Source of the DNA: Roseicella sp. DB1501
Lineage (GTDB): Bacteria > Pseudomonadota > Alphaproteobacteria > Acetobacterales > Acetobacteraceae
Reading direction: 5' to 3'
Length of the DNA: 64,000 nt
Assembly (NCBI RefSeq): GCF_013112485.1
Contig: NZ_JABFHG010000003.1
Coordinates: 372,001-436,000 of the forward strand
The first letter of the stretch is position 1. Each line of letters opens with the position of its first letter. This document shows, piece after piece, positions 15,969-24,430 of this stretch. The notes beneath the pieces were generated by a model. The model ran no database searches, was not told the origin of the DNA, and saw nothing but the letters and a program-made list of their open reading frames with translations. The translations under genes were made by a program, and so were the position numbers.

Positions 15969-16145
15969 AGGCGGCACCCCCCGCGAGGGTGCGCAGGCAG
16001 TCTCGCGGGGGCTTAAAAGCGCCCGTCAAAACCGTCGCTGCCCGTTGTCCTGCCGCGGCTTCGCCGCGGCAGGCTGTGACGGTTCCTGGGCAGGAGGGAA
16101 CGCCAAGGGGTCCCCGCAAAGCCGCGCAGCGGTTTTGCGGGGGCG
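15969..16145. repeat. Three successive hairpins between convergent genes, middle one repeated elsewhere
   Basis: The first hairpin pairs CCCCCGCGAG at 15978-15987 with CTCGCGGGGG at 16002-16011. The second pairs CCTGCCGCGGC at 16049-16059 with GCCGCGGCAGG at 16063-16073, with a TTC loop. The third pairs 16112-16125 with 16129-16142 over 14 bp, including one G-T pair. The 41 bases at 16041-16081 recur with a single change at 52353-52393. The stretch lies between the small aceA-linked gene and the convergent DUF1345 gene, so it may end both transcripts. Its recurrence marks it as an extragenic palindromic repeat. Confidence 0.75.
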
Positions 16146-16778
16146 CTAGTTCATCATCCCGGCCGTGACGTTCACCGCGGTCGCCAGGATCACGACGTTG
16201 AACAGGAAGGCCACCAGGCTGTGCGCCAGCGCCAGCCGGCGCAGCAGCCGGCTCGAGATCTCCACGTCGGAGGTCTGGAAGGTCATGCCGATGGTGAAGG
16301 CGAAGTAGAGGAAGTCGCTGAAATCGGGCGGCTCGCCGCCCGGGAAGTTCAGCCCGCTATCCGCCTGCCAGTATTCATGCGCGTAGCGCACCGCGAAGAG
16401 CAGGTGCACGAAGAGCCAGGACAGCAGGATGGCGAGCGCAGCCAGCGCGATGTCGGGCACCGCCATGGGGTCGGAGCGCGAGGCGAGGAACCATCCCACC
16501 GCCCCGAGGGCCGCGACCGAGGCGGCGAGGCTCGCCGTCAGCACCGCCGCCTCGCCGTCGTCGAGCAGCTCGGCCCGCCGGCGGATCTGCGCCGGGGTGG
16601 CGCGGTGCATGACGCGCAGGGTCGGGCCGGCATAGGCGAGCACCGCGACGCACCAGCCGATGAGCAACGCCGCCGGCAGGTGCAGCCCGCCGAGCCACAG
16701 CAGCGCCCCGGCCAGGGCGCCGAGACCCGCTGCGGCCAGCAGCACCGGCCGGTGGAGAAGGCCGAGCCTGAGGCGCAT
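16146..16778 (-). CDS. DUF1345 membrane protein
   Basis: The 210-residue protein has about five membrane helices: two near the N-terminus (VLLAAAGLGALAGALLWLG, ALLIGWCVAVLAYAGP), two in the middle, and one at the C-terminus (LVAFLFNVVILATAVNV). The DUF1345 signature is clear: VHLLFAVRYAHEYW, then FPGGEPPDFSDFLYFAFTIGMTFQTSDVEI. Its function is unknown; the aromatic and acidic blocks recall small channel-like proteins. The ATG shares one base with the stop of the threonine dehydratase-like gene (TGATG), so the two are co-translated, although no functional link is obvious. The 3' end faces a hairpin cluster. Confidence 0.9.
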   Translation of the reverse strand: MRLRLGLLHRPVLLAAAGLGALAGALLWLGGLHLPAALLIGWCVAVLAYAGPTLRVMHRATPAQIRRRAELLDDGEAAVLTASLAASVAALGAVGWFLASRSDPMAVPDIALAALAILLSWLFVHLLFAVRYAHEYWQADSGLNFPGGEPPDFSDFLYFAFTIGMTFQTSDVEISSRLLRRLALAHSLVAFLFNVVILATAVNVTAGMMN

Positions 16779-17758
16779 CAGCCGCTGGCCAACGCCTGCA
16801 TGAAGACCGCCGGATCGACATTGCCGCCGCTGATGACGATGCCGATGGTCCGCCCGCGCGTGTCCAGCCGGCCGGCCAGCAGCGCGGCGAGGGCGACGGC
16901 GCCGCCGGGCTCCGTCACCAGCTTCAGGTGGTCGAAGGCGAAGCGCATGGCGCGCAGCACCTCGCCCCGGCTCACCGCCAGGCCGCCGGCGAGGCGCGGG
17001 CGGTTGATGGCGAAGGTCAGCGCCCCGGGCTGGCGCGAGAGCAGGGAGTCGCAGAAGCCGTCGGCCTGACCGTCTGCGGCGATGCGCCGACCGGCCTCGA
17101 GGCTCCGCCGGGTGTCGTCCCAGCCCTCGGGCTCGACCGCCCAGACCTCGGCCTCCGGCGCCAGCGCCTCGACCGCGAGCGCGCAGCCGGCGATCAGCCC
17201 GCCGCCGCCGGTGCAGACGGCGAGGCAATCGAGGGCGAGGCCGGCGGCGCGGGCATCCTCCAGCATCTCCAGCGCCACGGTGCCCTGGCCAGCGATCACA
17301 TGCGGATGGTCGAAGGGCGGGATCAGCGTCGCGCCGCGCGCTGCGGCGAGCCGGGCGGCGAGCGCGTCGCGGTCCTCGCCATGCCGGTCGAAGGGATGGA
17401 TCTCGGCCCCCCAGCGACGCGTGCTCTCCACCTTGATGGCCGGCGCATCCCGGGGCATGGCGATCAGCGCCGGCATGCCGAGCATCTGCGCCGCGCAGGC
17501 GATGGCCTGGCCGTGATTGCCCGAGGAATGCGTCACCAGCCCGCCCCGGCGCGCCGCGGGATCGAGCAGCAGGGCGGCGTTGGTGGCGCCGCGCAGCTTG
17601 AAGCTGCCGGTCTTCTGCAGCGGCTCGGGCTTCACCAGCACCGTGCCGCCAGTGATCTCGTCCAGCAGCCGGTGGCGCAGCAGCGGCGTGCGCACCAGCT
17701 TGCCGCGCAGCCGCGCCGCCGCCGCCTCGATATCGGCGAAGCCCACGGTCTCGCTCAT
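16778..17758 (-). CDS. PLP-dependent threonine/serine dehydratase or racemase-like enzyme
   Basis: The 326-residue enzyme belongs to fold-type II PLP proteins. Lys54 in GSFKLRGA binds the cofactor, HSSGNHGQA binds the substrate carboxylate, and [10 protein letters not shown] binds the PLP phosphate. The family includes catabolic threonine dehydratase, serine racemase and threo-3-hydroxyaspartate ammonia-lyase. It lacks the regulatory ACT domain of biosynthetic IlvA, so a catabolic or racemase-type role is more likely. The exact substrate cannot be told from sequence. It is followed immediately by the overlapping DUF1345 gene. Confidence 0.9.
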   Translation of the reverse strand: MSETVGFADIEAAAARLRGKLVRTPLLRHRLLDEITGGTVLVKPEPLQKTGSFKLRGATNAALLLDPAARRGGLVTHSSGNHGQAIACAAQMLGMPALIAMPRDAPAIKVESTRRWGAEIHPFDRHGEDRDALAARLAAARGATLIPPFDHPHVIAGQGTVALEMLEDARAAGLALDCLAVCTGGGGLIAGCALAVEALAPEAEVWAVEPEGWDDTRRSLEAGRRIAADGQADGFCDSLLSRQPGALTFAINRPRLAGGLAVSRGEVLRAMRFAFDHLKLVTEPGGAVALAALLAGRLDTRGRTIGIVISGGNVDPAVFMQALASG

Positions 17759-17828
17759 GCTTCAATCCTCGCCTCTCGCGGCCCGCCTGTCCCGATCCCG
17801 CCATCGGCAGGATGCCGCGGGCAGCAGC

Positions 17829-19577
17829 TTACCCCGGCTCCAGCCGCATCCGCAGCGTCACCTGGTGGCGATCGCCATCGGCATTCTCCTCGGTCGCGAC
17901 CTCGGCGCCGATCTGCCGGGCCAGGGCGCGGACCACCGTCTCGCCCATCCGGCCCGCGGCGAGGTCCTGCGGCAGCAGGGTGCCGCCATCGGCGACCGTC
18001 ACCACCAGCCGCTCGGCCTCCAGCCGGGCCTCGAGGCGGATCGGATGCTCGGCGCCCGGGGGCCGCTCGCGGCGCAGCGCATCCGTCACCAGCTCGGAGA
18101 GGATGAGGGCGAGCGGGATCGCCCGCTCGGCGTCGAGGGCCAGCGTCTCCGGCGCGGCGATGCGGATATCGCAGCCCGGATGCTGCACCGAGGCGCCGGC
18201 CGCGAGCTCGCGCAGCATGTCGGAGAGGCGGACGCTGCGCAGGTCGGGGCTCATCTGCAGCGCCCGGTGCGCCTCCGCCACCGCCTGCACGCGGGCGGTG
18301 GCCGCCTCCAGCGCCTCGCGCGCCGCCGGTTCCGGCATGCGGCCGGATTGCAGCCGCAGCAGCGCGGCGACGAGCTGCAGGCTGTTCTTGATGCGGTGCT
18401 CCGCCTCGCGCAGCAGCCGCTCCTGCATCGCCAGCGCCTCGCGCAGCCGCGCCTCGGCCTGGTGCCGCTCCTCGACATCGGTGCAGGTGCCGACCCAGTG
18501 ATGGATGCGGCCGGCGGCGTCGCGCACCGAGGCCGCCCGCACCCGGTGCCAGCGATCCTCGCCCTCCGCGGTGCGGATGCGCGCATCGGCGTCGTACTCG
18601 CCGCCCCCGGCCAGCGCCGCCGCCCAGCCGGGGGCGAGCCGCGCGGCATCCTCGGGATGCAGCGCCGCCATCCAGCCGGCCTCAGCCAGCGGGGCGAGGC
18701 CGAGGCCGGTCAGCGCCCGCCAGCGCCGGTTGACGTATTCCATCCGGCCGGCGGCATCGGTCTGCCAGACGAGATGCGGCATCGCCTCGGCGAGGGTGCG
18801 GAACCGGTCCTCGCTCGCCCGCAGCGCCTGCTCGGCGAGCTGCCGTGCCTCGGTATCGGCATTGGCGCCGACCCATTCCAGGATCCGGCCGTCCTCGTCG
18901 CGCCGCGGCACCGCGCGGGCGGTGCTCCAGCGCCAGGTCCCATCGGCGCGGCGGAGGCGGTACTCGACCTCGTAGACCTCGCCGCTCATGACCGAGGCCT
19001 GCCAGAGCGCCGCGGCGCGCGCCCGGTCCTCGGGATGGATCGCCTCCTGCCAGCCCTTGCCGCTGACCGTCGCCGGATCGAGGCCGGTCACCGCGGCCCA
19101 GCTCGCATTCTCCAGCACCGCGCCGTCCGGCCCGGCGATCCAGACGGCGAGCGCGCCGACCTCGACCAGGGCGCGGTAGCGCTCGGCCTGCGCCTCCCGC
19201 TCCGTGACGTCGCGCAGCAGGGCCAGCGCGCCGGCGACGGCGCCGTCGGCGCGGATCGCCGAGAGCTCGATGTCCCAGCGGCGCGCCGCGCGGCCATCGA
19301 GACGCAGCGGGAGGGCCTCCACCCGGCGCGCGACGCCCGTGGCATGCACCTCCTCCAGCATCGCCAGCAGGGCGGCGCCAGGCTCGGGCAGGGCGGCGGC
19401 GAGCGGCCGGTCGCGCAGCGCCGCCTCGGGCCGCGCGACGGCGGCGAGGAAGGCGCGGTTGGCGAAGCGGATGACCTGCCCGGCGCCCTCCAGCACCAGG
19501 ACCGCCATCGGCGATTCCTCGGCAAAGCCGCGGATGCATTCGATATCGGGCAGATCGGACCGACTGTCCTCGGGCAT
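17829..19577 (-). CDS. Three-PAS sensor histidine kinase, HisKA_2 type, with a degenerate ATPase domain
   Basis: The 582-residue protein has three PAS domains (about residues 15-130, 135-255 and 260-370; repeated patterns such as [13 protein letters not shown] and [14 protein letters not shown]). A HisKA_2 dimerisation region follows with [21 protein letters not shown], where His near residue 385 is the phosphoacceptor. The ATP-binding domain is eroded: the N-box Asn of ELxxNA is Asp here ([12 protein letters not shown]), and the G1 box reads VADGGTLLP instead of DNGxG. It has no membrane helix, so it should sense a cytoplasmic signal. No response regulator is adjacent. The start at 19577 has GGGGGA upstream; an alternative ATG lies at 19586. 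Confidence 0.85.
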   Translation of the reverse strand: MPEDSRSDLPDIECIRGFAEESPMAVLVLEGAGQVIRFANRAFLAAVARPEAALRDRPLAAALPEPGAALLAMLEEVHATGVARRVEALPLRLDGRAARRWDIELSAIRADGAVAGALALLRDVTEREAQAERYRALVEVGALAVWIAGPDGAVLENASWAAVTGLDPATVSGKGWQEAIHPEDRARAAALWQASVMSGEVYEVEYRLRRADGTWRWSTARAVPRRDEDGRILEWVGANADTEARQLAEQALRASEDRFRTLAEAMPHLVWQTDAAGRMEYVNRRWRALTGLGLAPLAEAGWMAALHPEDAARLAPGWAAALAGGGEYDADARIRTAEGEDRWHRVRAASVRDAAGRIHHWVGTCTDVEERHQAEARLREALAMQERLLREAEHRIKNSLQLVAALLRLQSGRMPEPAAREALEAATARVQAVAEAHRALQMSPDLRSVRLSDMLRELAAGASVQHPGCDIRIAAPETLALDAERAIPLALILSELVTDALRRERPPGAEHPIRLEARLEAERLVVTVADGGTLLPQDLAAGRMGETVVRALARQIGAEVATEENADGDRHQVTLRMRLEPG

Positions 19578-19833
19578 GGTCCGCATCCCCCAGGGTTCGG
19601 CCTCTGTCAGGGAACCATTAGCGGCTCGGCGCGATGCCGACGACTGGGCGGCGCCGCGGGCGTCATCACAGCAAAGGGAAATCGGCCGGCAAAGCCGAGG
19701 AAAGTCCGCGCGATGCCGAAGCCGCCGTGGCACCTGCCGCGACAGCGCAGGTCTGGTCCACGCCATCCGCCGATGCCAGGCAGCCCGATTCGCGGTAGGC
19801 AATCGGTCGAGTGTCCAACGGGAGTCCCGCTGC

Positions 19834-20427
19834 ATGCCCCTGTCGCCGCCCGCCCCGCGCGAAATGCTGCATCGCCGCGCCATCGACATCCGCGGCTGGC
19901 GGCGGGAGGACGGGCTGTTCGACATCGAGGCCTATCTCGAGGACACCAAGGCCTATCCCTTCGAGAACGAGGACCGCGGCACCATCACGCCGGGCGAGCC
20001 GCTGCACGGGCTCTGGCTGCGGCTGACGGTGAACGAGGAGATGGTCATCATCGCCGCCGAGGCGGCCTCCGACCACACGCCCTACACGGTCTGCCCGGGC
20101 GCGGCGCCGAATTTCGCGCGGCTCGCCGGGCTGAAGGTCGGCCCTGGCTTCAACCGCGCCGTGGTCGAGCGGGTCGGCGGCATCCTTGGCTGCACGCATC
20201 TGCGCGAGGTGCTGGGCCAGATGGCGACGGTGGTCTTCCAGACCCTCTATCCGCTCCGCGCCGCCGAGGAGCAGGCGGAGACCGCCCGCATCCTCGCCAC
20301 CGGCCAGCGCCCGGCGCGGCCGCCCGCCATGGTCGGCACCTGCATCGCCTATGCGCCGGACAGCCCGGTGACGCAGGCGCGCTGGCCCTGGCTGCGGCCG
20401 CCGGCGACGGACCAGGCGGCGGAATAG
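19834..20427 (+). CDS. DUF2889 protein
   Basis: The 197-residue protein opens [21 protein letters not shown], then [33 protein letters not shown], and [23 protein letters not shown], the recognised pattern of DUF2889. These proteins have no assigned function; several occur beside genes for aromatic or fatty-acid catabolism. The conserved GCTHL block could hold a metal, but this is not established. GGGAG precedes the ATG at 19834, while the open frame extends far upstream without conservation. The gene is divergent from the PAS kinase (256 bases apart) and convergent with anmK. Confidence 0.9.
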   Translation: MPLSPPAPREMLHRRAIDIRGWRREDGLFDIEAYLEDTKAYPFENEDRGTITPGEPLHGLWLRLTVNEEMVIIAAEAASDHTPYTVCPGAAPNFARLAGLKVGPGFNRAVVERVGGILGCTHLREVLGQMATVVFQTLYPLRAAEEQAETARILATGQRPARPPAMVGTCIAYAPDSPVTQARWPWLRPPATDQAAE

Positions 20428-20450
20428 GCCGCCACCGGGCGGCGATCGCC

Positions 20451-21584
20451 TCAGCCCCCGGCGATGCGGCCGCCGGCGAGGGGCTGCGGCGCGCCGGTGG
20501 TGCCGGGGAAGGTGAGCGGCAGCCCATGCCAGCAGCGCGCCGCCAGCACGCCGAAGGCCTGCGCCTCCAGCGCATCGCCGTTCCAGCCCACCACCTCGGC
20601 CGCCCGCACCGGCTGCTCCAGCGCGCCGGCCAGCGCCCGCATCAGCGCCGGGTTGCGCCGCCCGCCGCCGGCCACCAGCCATTGCAGCGGCGGCTGCGGG
20701 AAATGCCGGGCCGCGGCGGCGACGCAGACGGCGGCGAAGGCGACCAGCGTCGCGGCGCCATCCGCCGGGGAGAGCGCGCCGGCTCCCGCCTCCTTCAGCG
20801 CCCGGTCGAAATCCAGCCGGTCGAGAGATTTCGGCGGCGGCGCGGCGAGGTAGGGATGCGCCAGCAGCCGCGCCAGCACCGCCCCGTCCGGCTGGCCCGA
20901 GAGGGCGAGCGCCCCGTCGCGGTCGTAGTCGGACTGGGTGTGCCGCCGGGCCCAGTCGTCCAGCGGGCCATTGGCCGGGCCGGTATCGAAGGCGAGCAGG
21001 CTGCGGTCGCGGCCGATCCAGGTCACGTTGCCGACCCCGCCGAGGTTGAGCACGGCGAGCGGCTTGGGCAGGGTCGCGGCCAGCGCCGCATGCACCACGG
21101 GGACCAGCGGCGCGCCCTGGCCGCCGGCGGCGACGTCGGCGCTGCGGAAATCGAAGGCGACCGGCAGGCCGGCGCGGCGGGCGAGCCAGTCGGCATCGCC
21201 CACCTGCCAGGTGCGGCCGGGCGCCGCATCGCCGGCGCGCGCCGGCCGGTGCAGGATGGTCTGGCCGTGGAAGCCGATGAGGTCGGCATCCTCGCCCAAC
21301 AGCCGCAGCGACTCGGCGCGCAGCCGCTCCACCGCCTCGGCATGCCGCTCGGTCAGGCGGCGGACGCAATCGGCGAGGAAAGGGTCTTCCGGCGCGAGCG
21401 GCGGCTCGCCCGGCACGCCGACCGCGAGATCGAGCAGCCGGCGCAGGTCCCGCCGCAGCGGCGGGTCGTAGGGCAAGGTGAGGGTCGGTCCGATGCGGCC
21501 GATCGCCTCGCCATCCGTCTCGATCCAGGCAGCGTCCACCCCGTCGAGGGAGGTGCCGCTCATCAGCCCGATGGTTCTAAGCAT
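20451..21584 (-). CDS. anmK: Anhydro-N-acetylmuramic acid kinase
   Basis: The 377-residue protein begins [20 protein letters not shown], the AnmK signature. It continues with [51 protein letters not shown] and [11 protein letters not shown], which form the ATP and sugar sites. It phosphorylates and opens 1,6-anhydro-MurNAc to MurNAc-6-phosphate, recycling peptidoglycan in the cytoplasm. It is divergent from tyrS with 99 bases between, an arrangement common in alphaproteobacteria. The length is normal. The 3' end lies 23 bases from the convergent DUF2889 gene. Confidence 0.96.
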   Translation of the reverse strand: MLRTIGLMSGTSLDGVDAAWIETDGEAIGRIGPTLTLPYDPPLRRDLRRLLDLAVGVPGEPPLAPEDPFLADCVRRLTERHAEAVERLRAESLRLLGEDADLIGFHGQTILHRPARAGDAAPGRTWQVGDADWLARRAGLPVAFDFRSADVAAGGQGAPLVPVVHAALAATLPKPLAVLNLGGVGNVTWIGRDRSLLAFDTGPANGPLDDWARRHTQSDYDRDGALALSGQPDGAVLARLLAHPYLAAPPPKSLDRLDFDRALKEAGAGALSPADGAATLVAFAAVCVAAAARHFPQPPLQWLVAGGGRRNPALMRALAGALEQPVRAAEVVGWNGDALEAQAFGVLAARCWHGLPLTFPGTTGAPQPLAGGRIAGG

Positions 21585-21683
21585 GCCCCCCCTGTGCTAC
21601 GGGAGCGGCCCGCATGCCAAGGTCAATCTCAGGTGGCCTGGGCCAGAGTGGGAAACCAGAGCGAGAATCGAGCGGCAGAGACG

Positions 21684-22931
21684 ATGAGCGGCCCCGAGAG
21701 CGAGTTCCTCCGCCAGGCGGAGGAACGCGGCTACATCCACCAGATCACCGACCGGGCGGCGCTGGATGCGCGGCTGCGGGCCGGGCCGGTCGCCGCCTAT
21801 ATCGGCTTCGACTGCACGGCCGACAGCCTGCATGTCGGCCATCTTGTCTCCATCATGATGCTGCGGCTGTTCCAGCGCGCCGGCAACCGGCCGGTGGTGC
21901 TGATCGGCGGCGGCACCACCAAGATCGGCGACCCCTCGGGCAAGGACGAGGCGCGGCAGCTGCTGACCGAGGCGGGAATCGAGGCCAACAAGGCCGGCAT
22001 CCGCCGCAGCTTCGCCAATTTCCTCGACTTCGGCGAGGGGCCGGCCGGCGCCCTGATGCTCGACAATGCCGAATGGCTGGACGAGCTGCGCTACATCCCC
22101 TTCCTGCGCGAGGTGGGGCGGCACTTCTCGGTCAACCGCATGCTGACCATGGACAGCGTGCGGCTGCGGCTCGAGCGCGACCAGCCGCTCTCCTTCCTCG
22201 AATTCAACTACATGCTGCTGCAATCCTACGACTTCCTGGAGCTGCACCGGCGGCATGGCGTGGCGCTGCAGATGGGCGGCTCCGACCAGTGGGGCAACAT
22301 CGTCATGGGCGCCGACCTGGTGCGGCGCATGGGCGGGGCGAGGGAAGGGGCCGAGGCCTTCGGCCTGACCACGCCGCTGCTCACCACCGCCTCGGGCGCC
22401 AAGATGGGCAAGACCGCCGCCGGCGCGGTCTGGCTGAACCCCGACCGGCTGGCGCCCTACGACTACTGGCAGTTCTGGCGCAACACCGAGGATGGCGACG
22501 TGGCGCGCTTCCTCGGCCTCTTCACCGAGCTGCCGATGCCCGAGGTGCGGCGCCTCGGCGCGCTCGGCGGCGCCGAGATCAACGAGGCGAAGAAGGTGCT
22601 GGCCACCGAGGCGACGGCGCTGCTGCACGGCCGCGCCGCGGCCGAGGCGGCGGCGGAGACGGCGCGGCTGGCCTTCGAGCAGGGCCAGGCGGCGGCCAGC
22701 CTGCCGGGCATCGCGCATGCCCTGCCGGCGCCGGTGATCGACCTGCTTGCCGCCGCCGGCCTGGTCGCCAGCAAGGGCGAGGCGCGGCGGCTGATGGGGC
22801 AGAACGGCGTGCGGCTGAACGACGCCCCGGTGACCGACCCGCAGCGGATGCTGACCGAGGCCGACCTGCAGGACGGCGCCGCCAAGCTCTCGCTGGGCCG
22901 CAAGCGGCACGTGCTGGTGCGGCCGGTATAG
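21684..22931 (+). CDS. tyrS: Tyrosyl-tRNA synthetase
   Basis: The 415-residue class I synthetase charges tRNA-Tyr. The HIGH-like motif is HVGH at residues 50-53, following [12 protein letters not shown]. The KMSKS-like loop is KMGKT in the [10 protein letters not shown] block. The tyrosine-binding [11 protein letters not shown] is intact. The C-terminal S4-like RNA-binding domain is visible ([25 protein letters not shown]). The ATG at 21684 is set by homology, and the frame runs open for kilobases upstream only because of high GC. It is divergent from anmK and convergent with the MFS gene, the gap being full of hairpins. Confidence 0.97.
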   Translation: MSGPESEFLRQAEERGYIHQITDRAALDARLRAGPVAAYIGFDCTADSLHVGHLVSIMMLRLFQRAGNRPVVLIGGGTTKIGDPSGKDEARQLLTEAGIEANKAGIRRSFANFLDFGEGPAGALMLDNAEWLDELRYIPFLREVGRHFSVNRMLTMDSVRLRLERDQPLSFLEFNYMLLQSYDFLELHRRHGVALQMGGSDQWGNIVMGADLVRRMGGAREGAEAFGLTTPLLTTASGAKMGKTAAGAVWLNPDRLAPYDYWQFWRNTEDGDVARFLGLFTELPMPEVRRLGALGGAEINEAKKVLATEATALLHGRAAAEAAAETARLAFEQGQAAASLPGIAHALPAPVIDLLAAAGLVASKGEARRLMGQNGVRLNDAPVTDPQRMLTEADLQDGAAKLSLGRKRHVLVRPV

Positions 22932-22955
22932 CCCAACGCCCCTCAAATGCCGGGC

Positions 22956-23090
22956 GCAAACCTTCGGTTTGCCTGGCTTCGCGGCGTCGCGCCGTCAGGC
23001 GCGCCTGGCGGCGCGACCCGCTGGCCCCGTTCGGGGCCTCGGACCGGTCAAGGGACCAGTCCGTCCATACCTGACGCCGCCCGCGTCAGG
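22956..23090. repeat. Chain of hairpins between tyrS and a convergent MFS gene
   Basis: Five inverted repeats follow one another: GCAAACC/GGTTTGC around a TTC loop at 22956-22972; GTCGCGCCGTCAGGC against GCCTGGCGGCGCGAC at about 22987-23018 with one wobble; GGCCCC/GGGGCC just after; GGACCGGTC/GACCAGTCC with one mismatch; and CCTGACGC/GCGTCAGG at 23070-23090, reaching into the end of the MFS gene. No long T-run follows, so these are structured extragenic sequence that may stop both transcripts. Confidence 0.65.
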
Positions 23091-24291
23091 CCCGGCCGGC
23101 GCGCCGCTCCGCGCGCAGCGCCACCCAGAAGCCGAGCTGGGCGCAGGCCCCGGCCAGCACCATCACCAGCGCCGAGGCCAGCGCCGGGTCCGGCCCGATC
23201 CCGGCCAGGGCGCTGCACAGCGCGCCCACCGCCATCTGGCTGAAGCCGTAGAGGCCCGAGGCCGAGCCGATCACCTTCGGGTCGAGTCCCACCGCCTTGG
23301 TCAGCGCCGTCGGGCTGGCCATGCCGACGCCGAAGGTGAAGACCAGCATCAGCCCCATCACCACCGGCACGCTGAGGCGGCCGAGCAGCACCGCGGCGAG
23401 CAGCGCCACGGCGCTCAGCAGGCTGAGCAGATTGGCGCCGACCATCAGCCTCTCCGCCCGCACCCGGCCGAGCAGCCGGCCAATCAGCAGGTTGCCGCAG
23501 GCCATGCCGAGGATGAGCAGGCCCAGATAGAATCCCACCTCCTCCACCGGCCGGTGGAGGTCGGCGACGAAGACGAAGGGCGCGGCGGCGACGAAGGCGT
23601 ACATCGAGGTCGTGGCGCAGCCGCCGCCGATGGCGTAGCCGAGGAAGGCGGGCGAGGCGAGCAGCCCTCGCCAGGCGCGCCACAGCGCCCGCGCGCTCAT
23701 CCCGCCGCCGCGCTGCCCCGCCCCCTGGCCCGTCTCCGGCAGCAGCCGCCAGGAGAGCAGCAGGTTGGCGAGGCCGAAGCCGGTCAGCAGGACGAAGATC
23801 GAGCGCCAGCCGAGATGCGAGGCCAGCAGCCCGCCCACCAGCGGCGCCAGGGCCGGCCCGGTCATCATCATCAGGGTGAGCAGCGCCATGCGCCGCACCA
23901 CGTCGTCCGCCGTCGCCGTGTCGCGCGCCATGGCGCGGCCGAGCACCAGGCCGGCGCAGCCGCCGAGGGCCTGCACGAGGCGGGCGGCGATCAGCAGCCG
24001 CACCCCCGGCGCGAGCGCCGCGGCGAGGCCGGCCAGGGTGAAGAGGCCGAGGCCCCACATCAGCGTCGGCCGCCGCCCCAGCCGATCGGAAAGCGGGCCA
24101 TAGACGAGCTGCCCGACCGCCAGGCCGAGGATGTAGAGGCTGATCGTCGCCTGCATCGCCGAGACGCTGGCGCCGAGATCGGCGGCCGCCTCCGGCAGGG
24201 CCGGGACGAACATGTGCATCGCCATGGTGCCGCTGAGCGTGATGAGGAAGAGCAGCCAGAGCGGCGGCTCGCGCAGTCGGGGTTGCGCCAT
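23086..24291 (-). CDS. MFS multidrug efflux transporter, Bcr/CflA family
   Basis: The 401-residue protein has about twelve membrane helices. Its first block (GTMAMHMFVPALPEAAADLG) and the motif A loop (GQLVYGPLSDRLGRRPTL) are typical of the Bcr/CflA drug:proton antiporters. Motif C-like GPALAPLVGGLL follows in helix 5. It sits in the inner membrane and likely exports a small hydrophobic or cationic compound; the substrate is unknown. AGGGAG stands five bases before the ATG at 24291. Its stop lies inside a hairpin shared with the tyrS side. The glycosyltransferase fusion gene ends 139 bases upstream on the same strand. Confidence 0.92.
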   Translation of the reverse strand: MAQPRLREPPLWLLFLITLSGTMAMHMFVPALPEAAADLGASVSAMQATISLYILGLAVGQLVYGPLSDRLGRRPTLMWGLGLFTLAGLAAALAPGVRLLIAARLVQALGGCAGLVLGRAMARDTATADDVVRRMALLTLMMMTGPALAPLVGGLLASHLGWRSIFVLLTGFGLANLLLSWRLLPETGQGAGQRGGGMSARALWRAWRGLLASPAFLGYAIGGGCATTSMYAFVAAAPFVFVADLHRPVEEVGFYLGLLILGMACGNLLIGRLLGRVRAERLMVGANLLSLLSAVALLAAVLLGRLSVPVVMGLMLVFTFGVGMASPTALTKAVGLDPKVIGSASGLYGFSQMAVGALCSALAGIGPDPALASALVMVLAGACAQLGFWVALRAERRAGRA

Positions 24292-24430
24292 GGGGCTCCC
24301 TGCCGGTTCGGTGCCGCCGCGGCGGCATCGCCCATGGGAATCGCCCTGGCACGCCTTGGCAAGGGGCAGGGACCCTGTCCCATCGCCGGGGCCGCCGCAC
24401 CGGTGGCGGCGCCCGTTCAGGCCCCGGGCG

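Noticed and set aside
17517-22931. An 1804-codon open frame on the plus strand
   Set aside because: Only the last 416 codons (tyrS) have protein character. The rest is antisense to the PAS kinase and anmK or out of frame with DUF2889, and is open because GC-rich DNA lacks stop codons.
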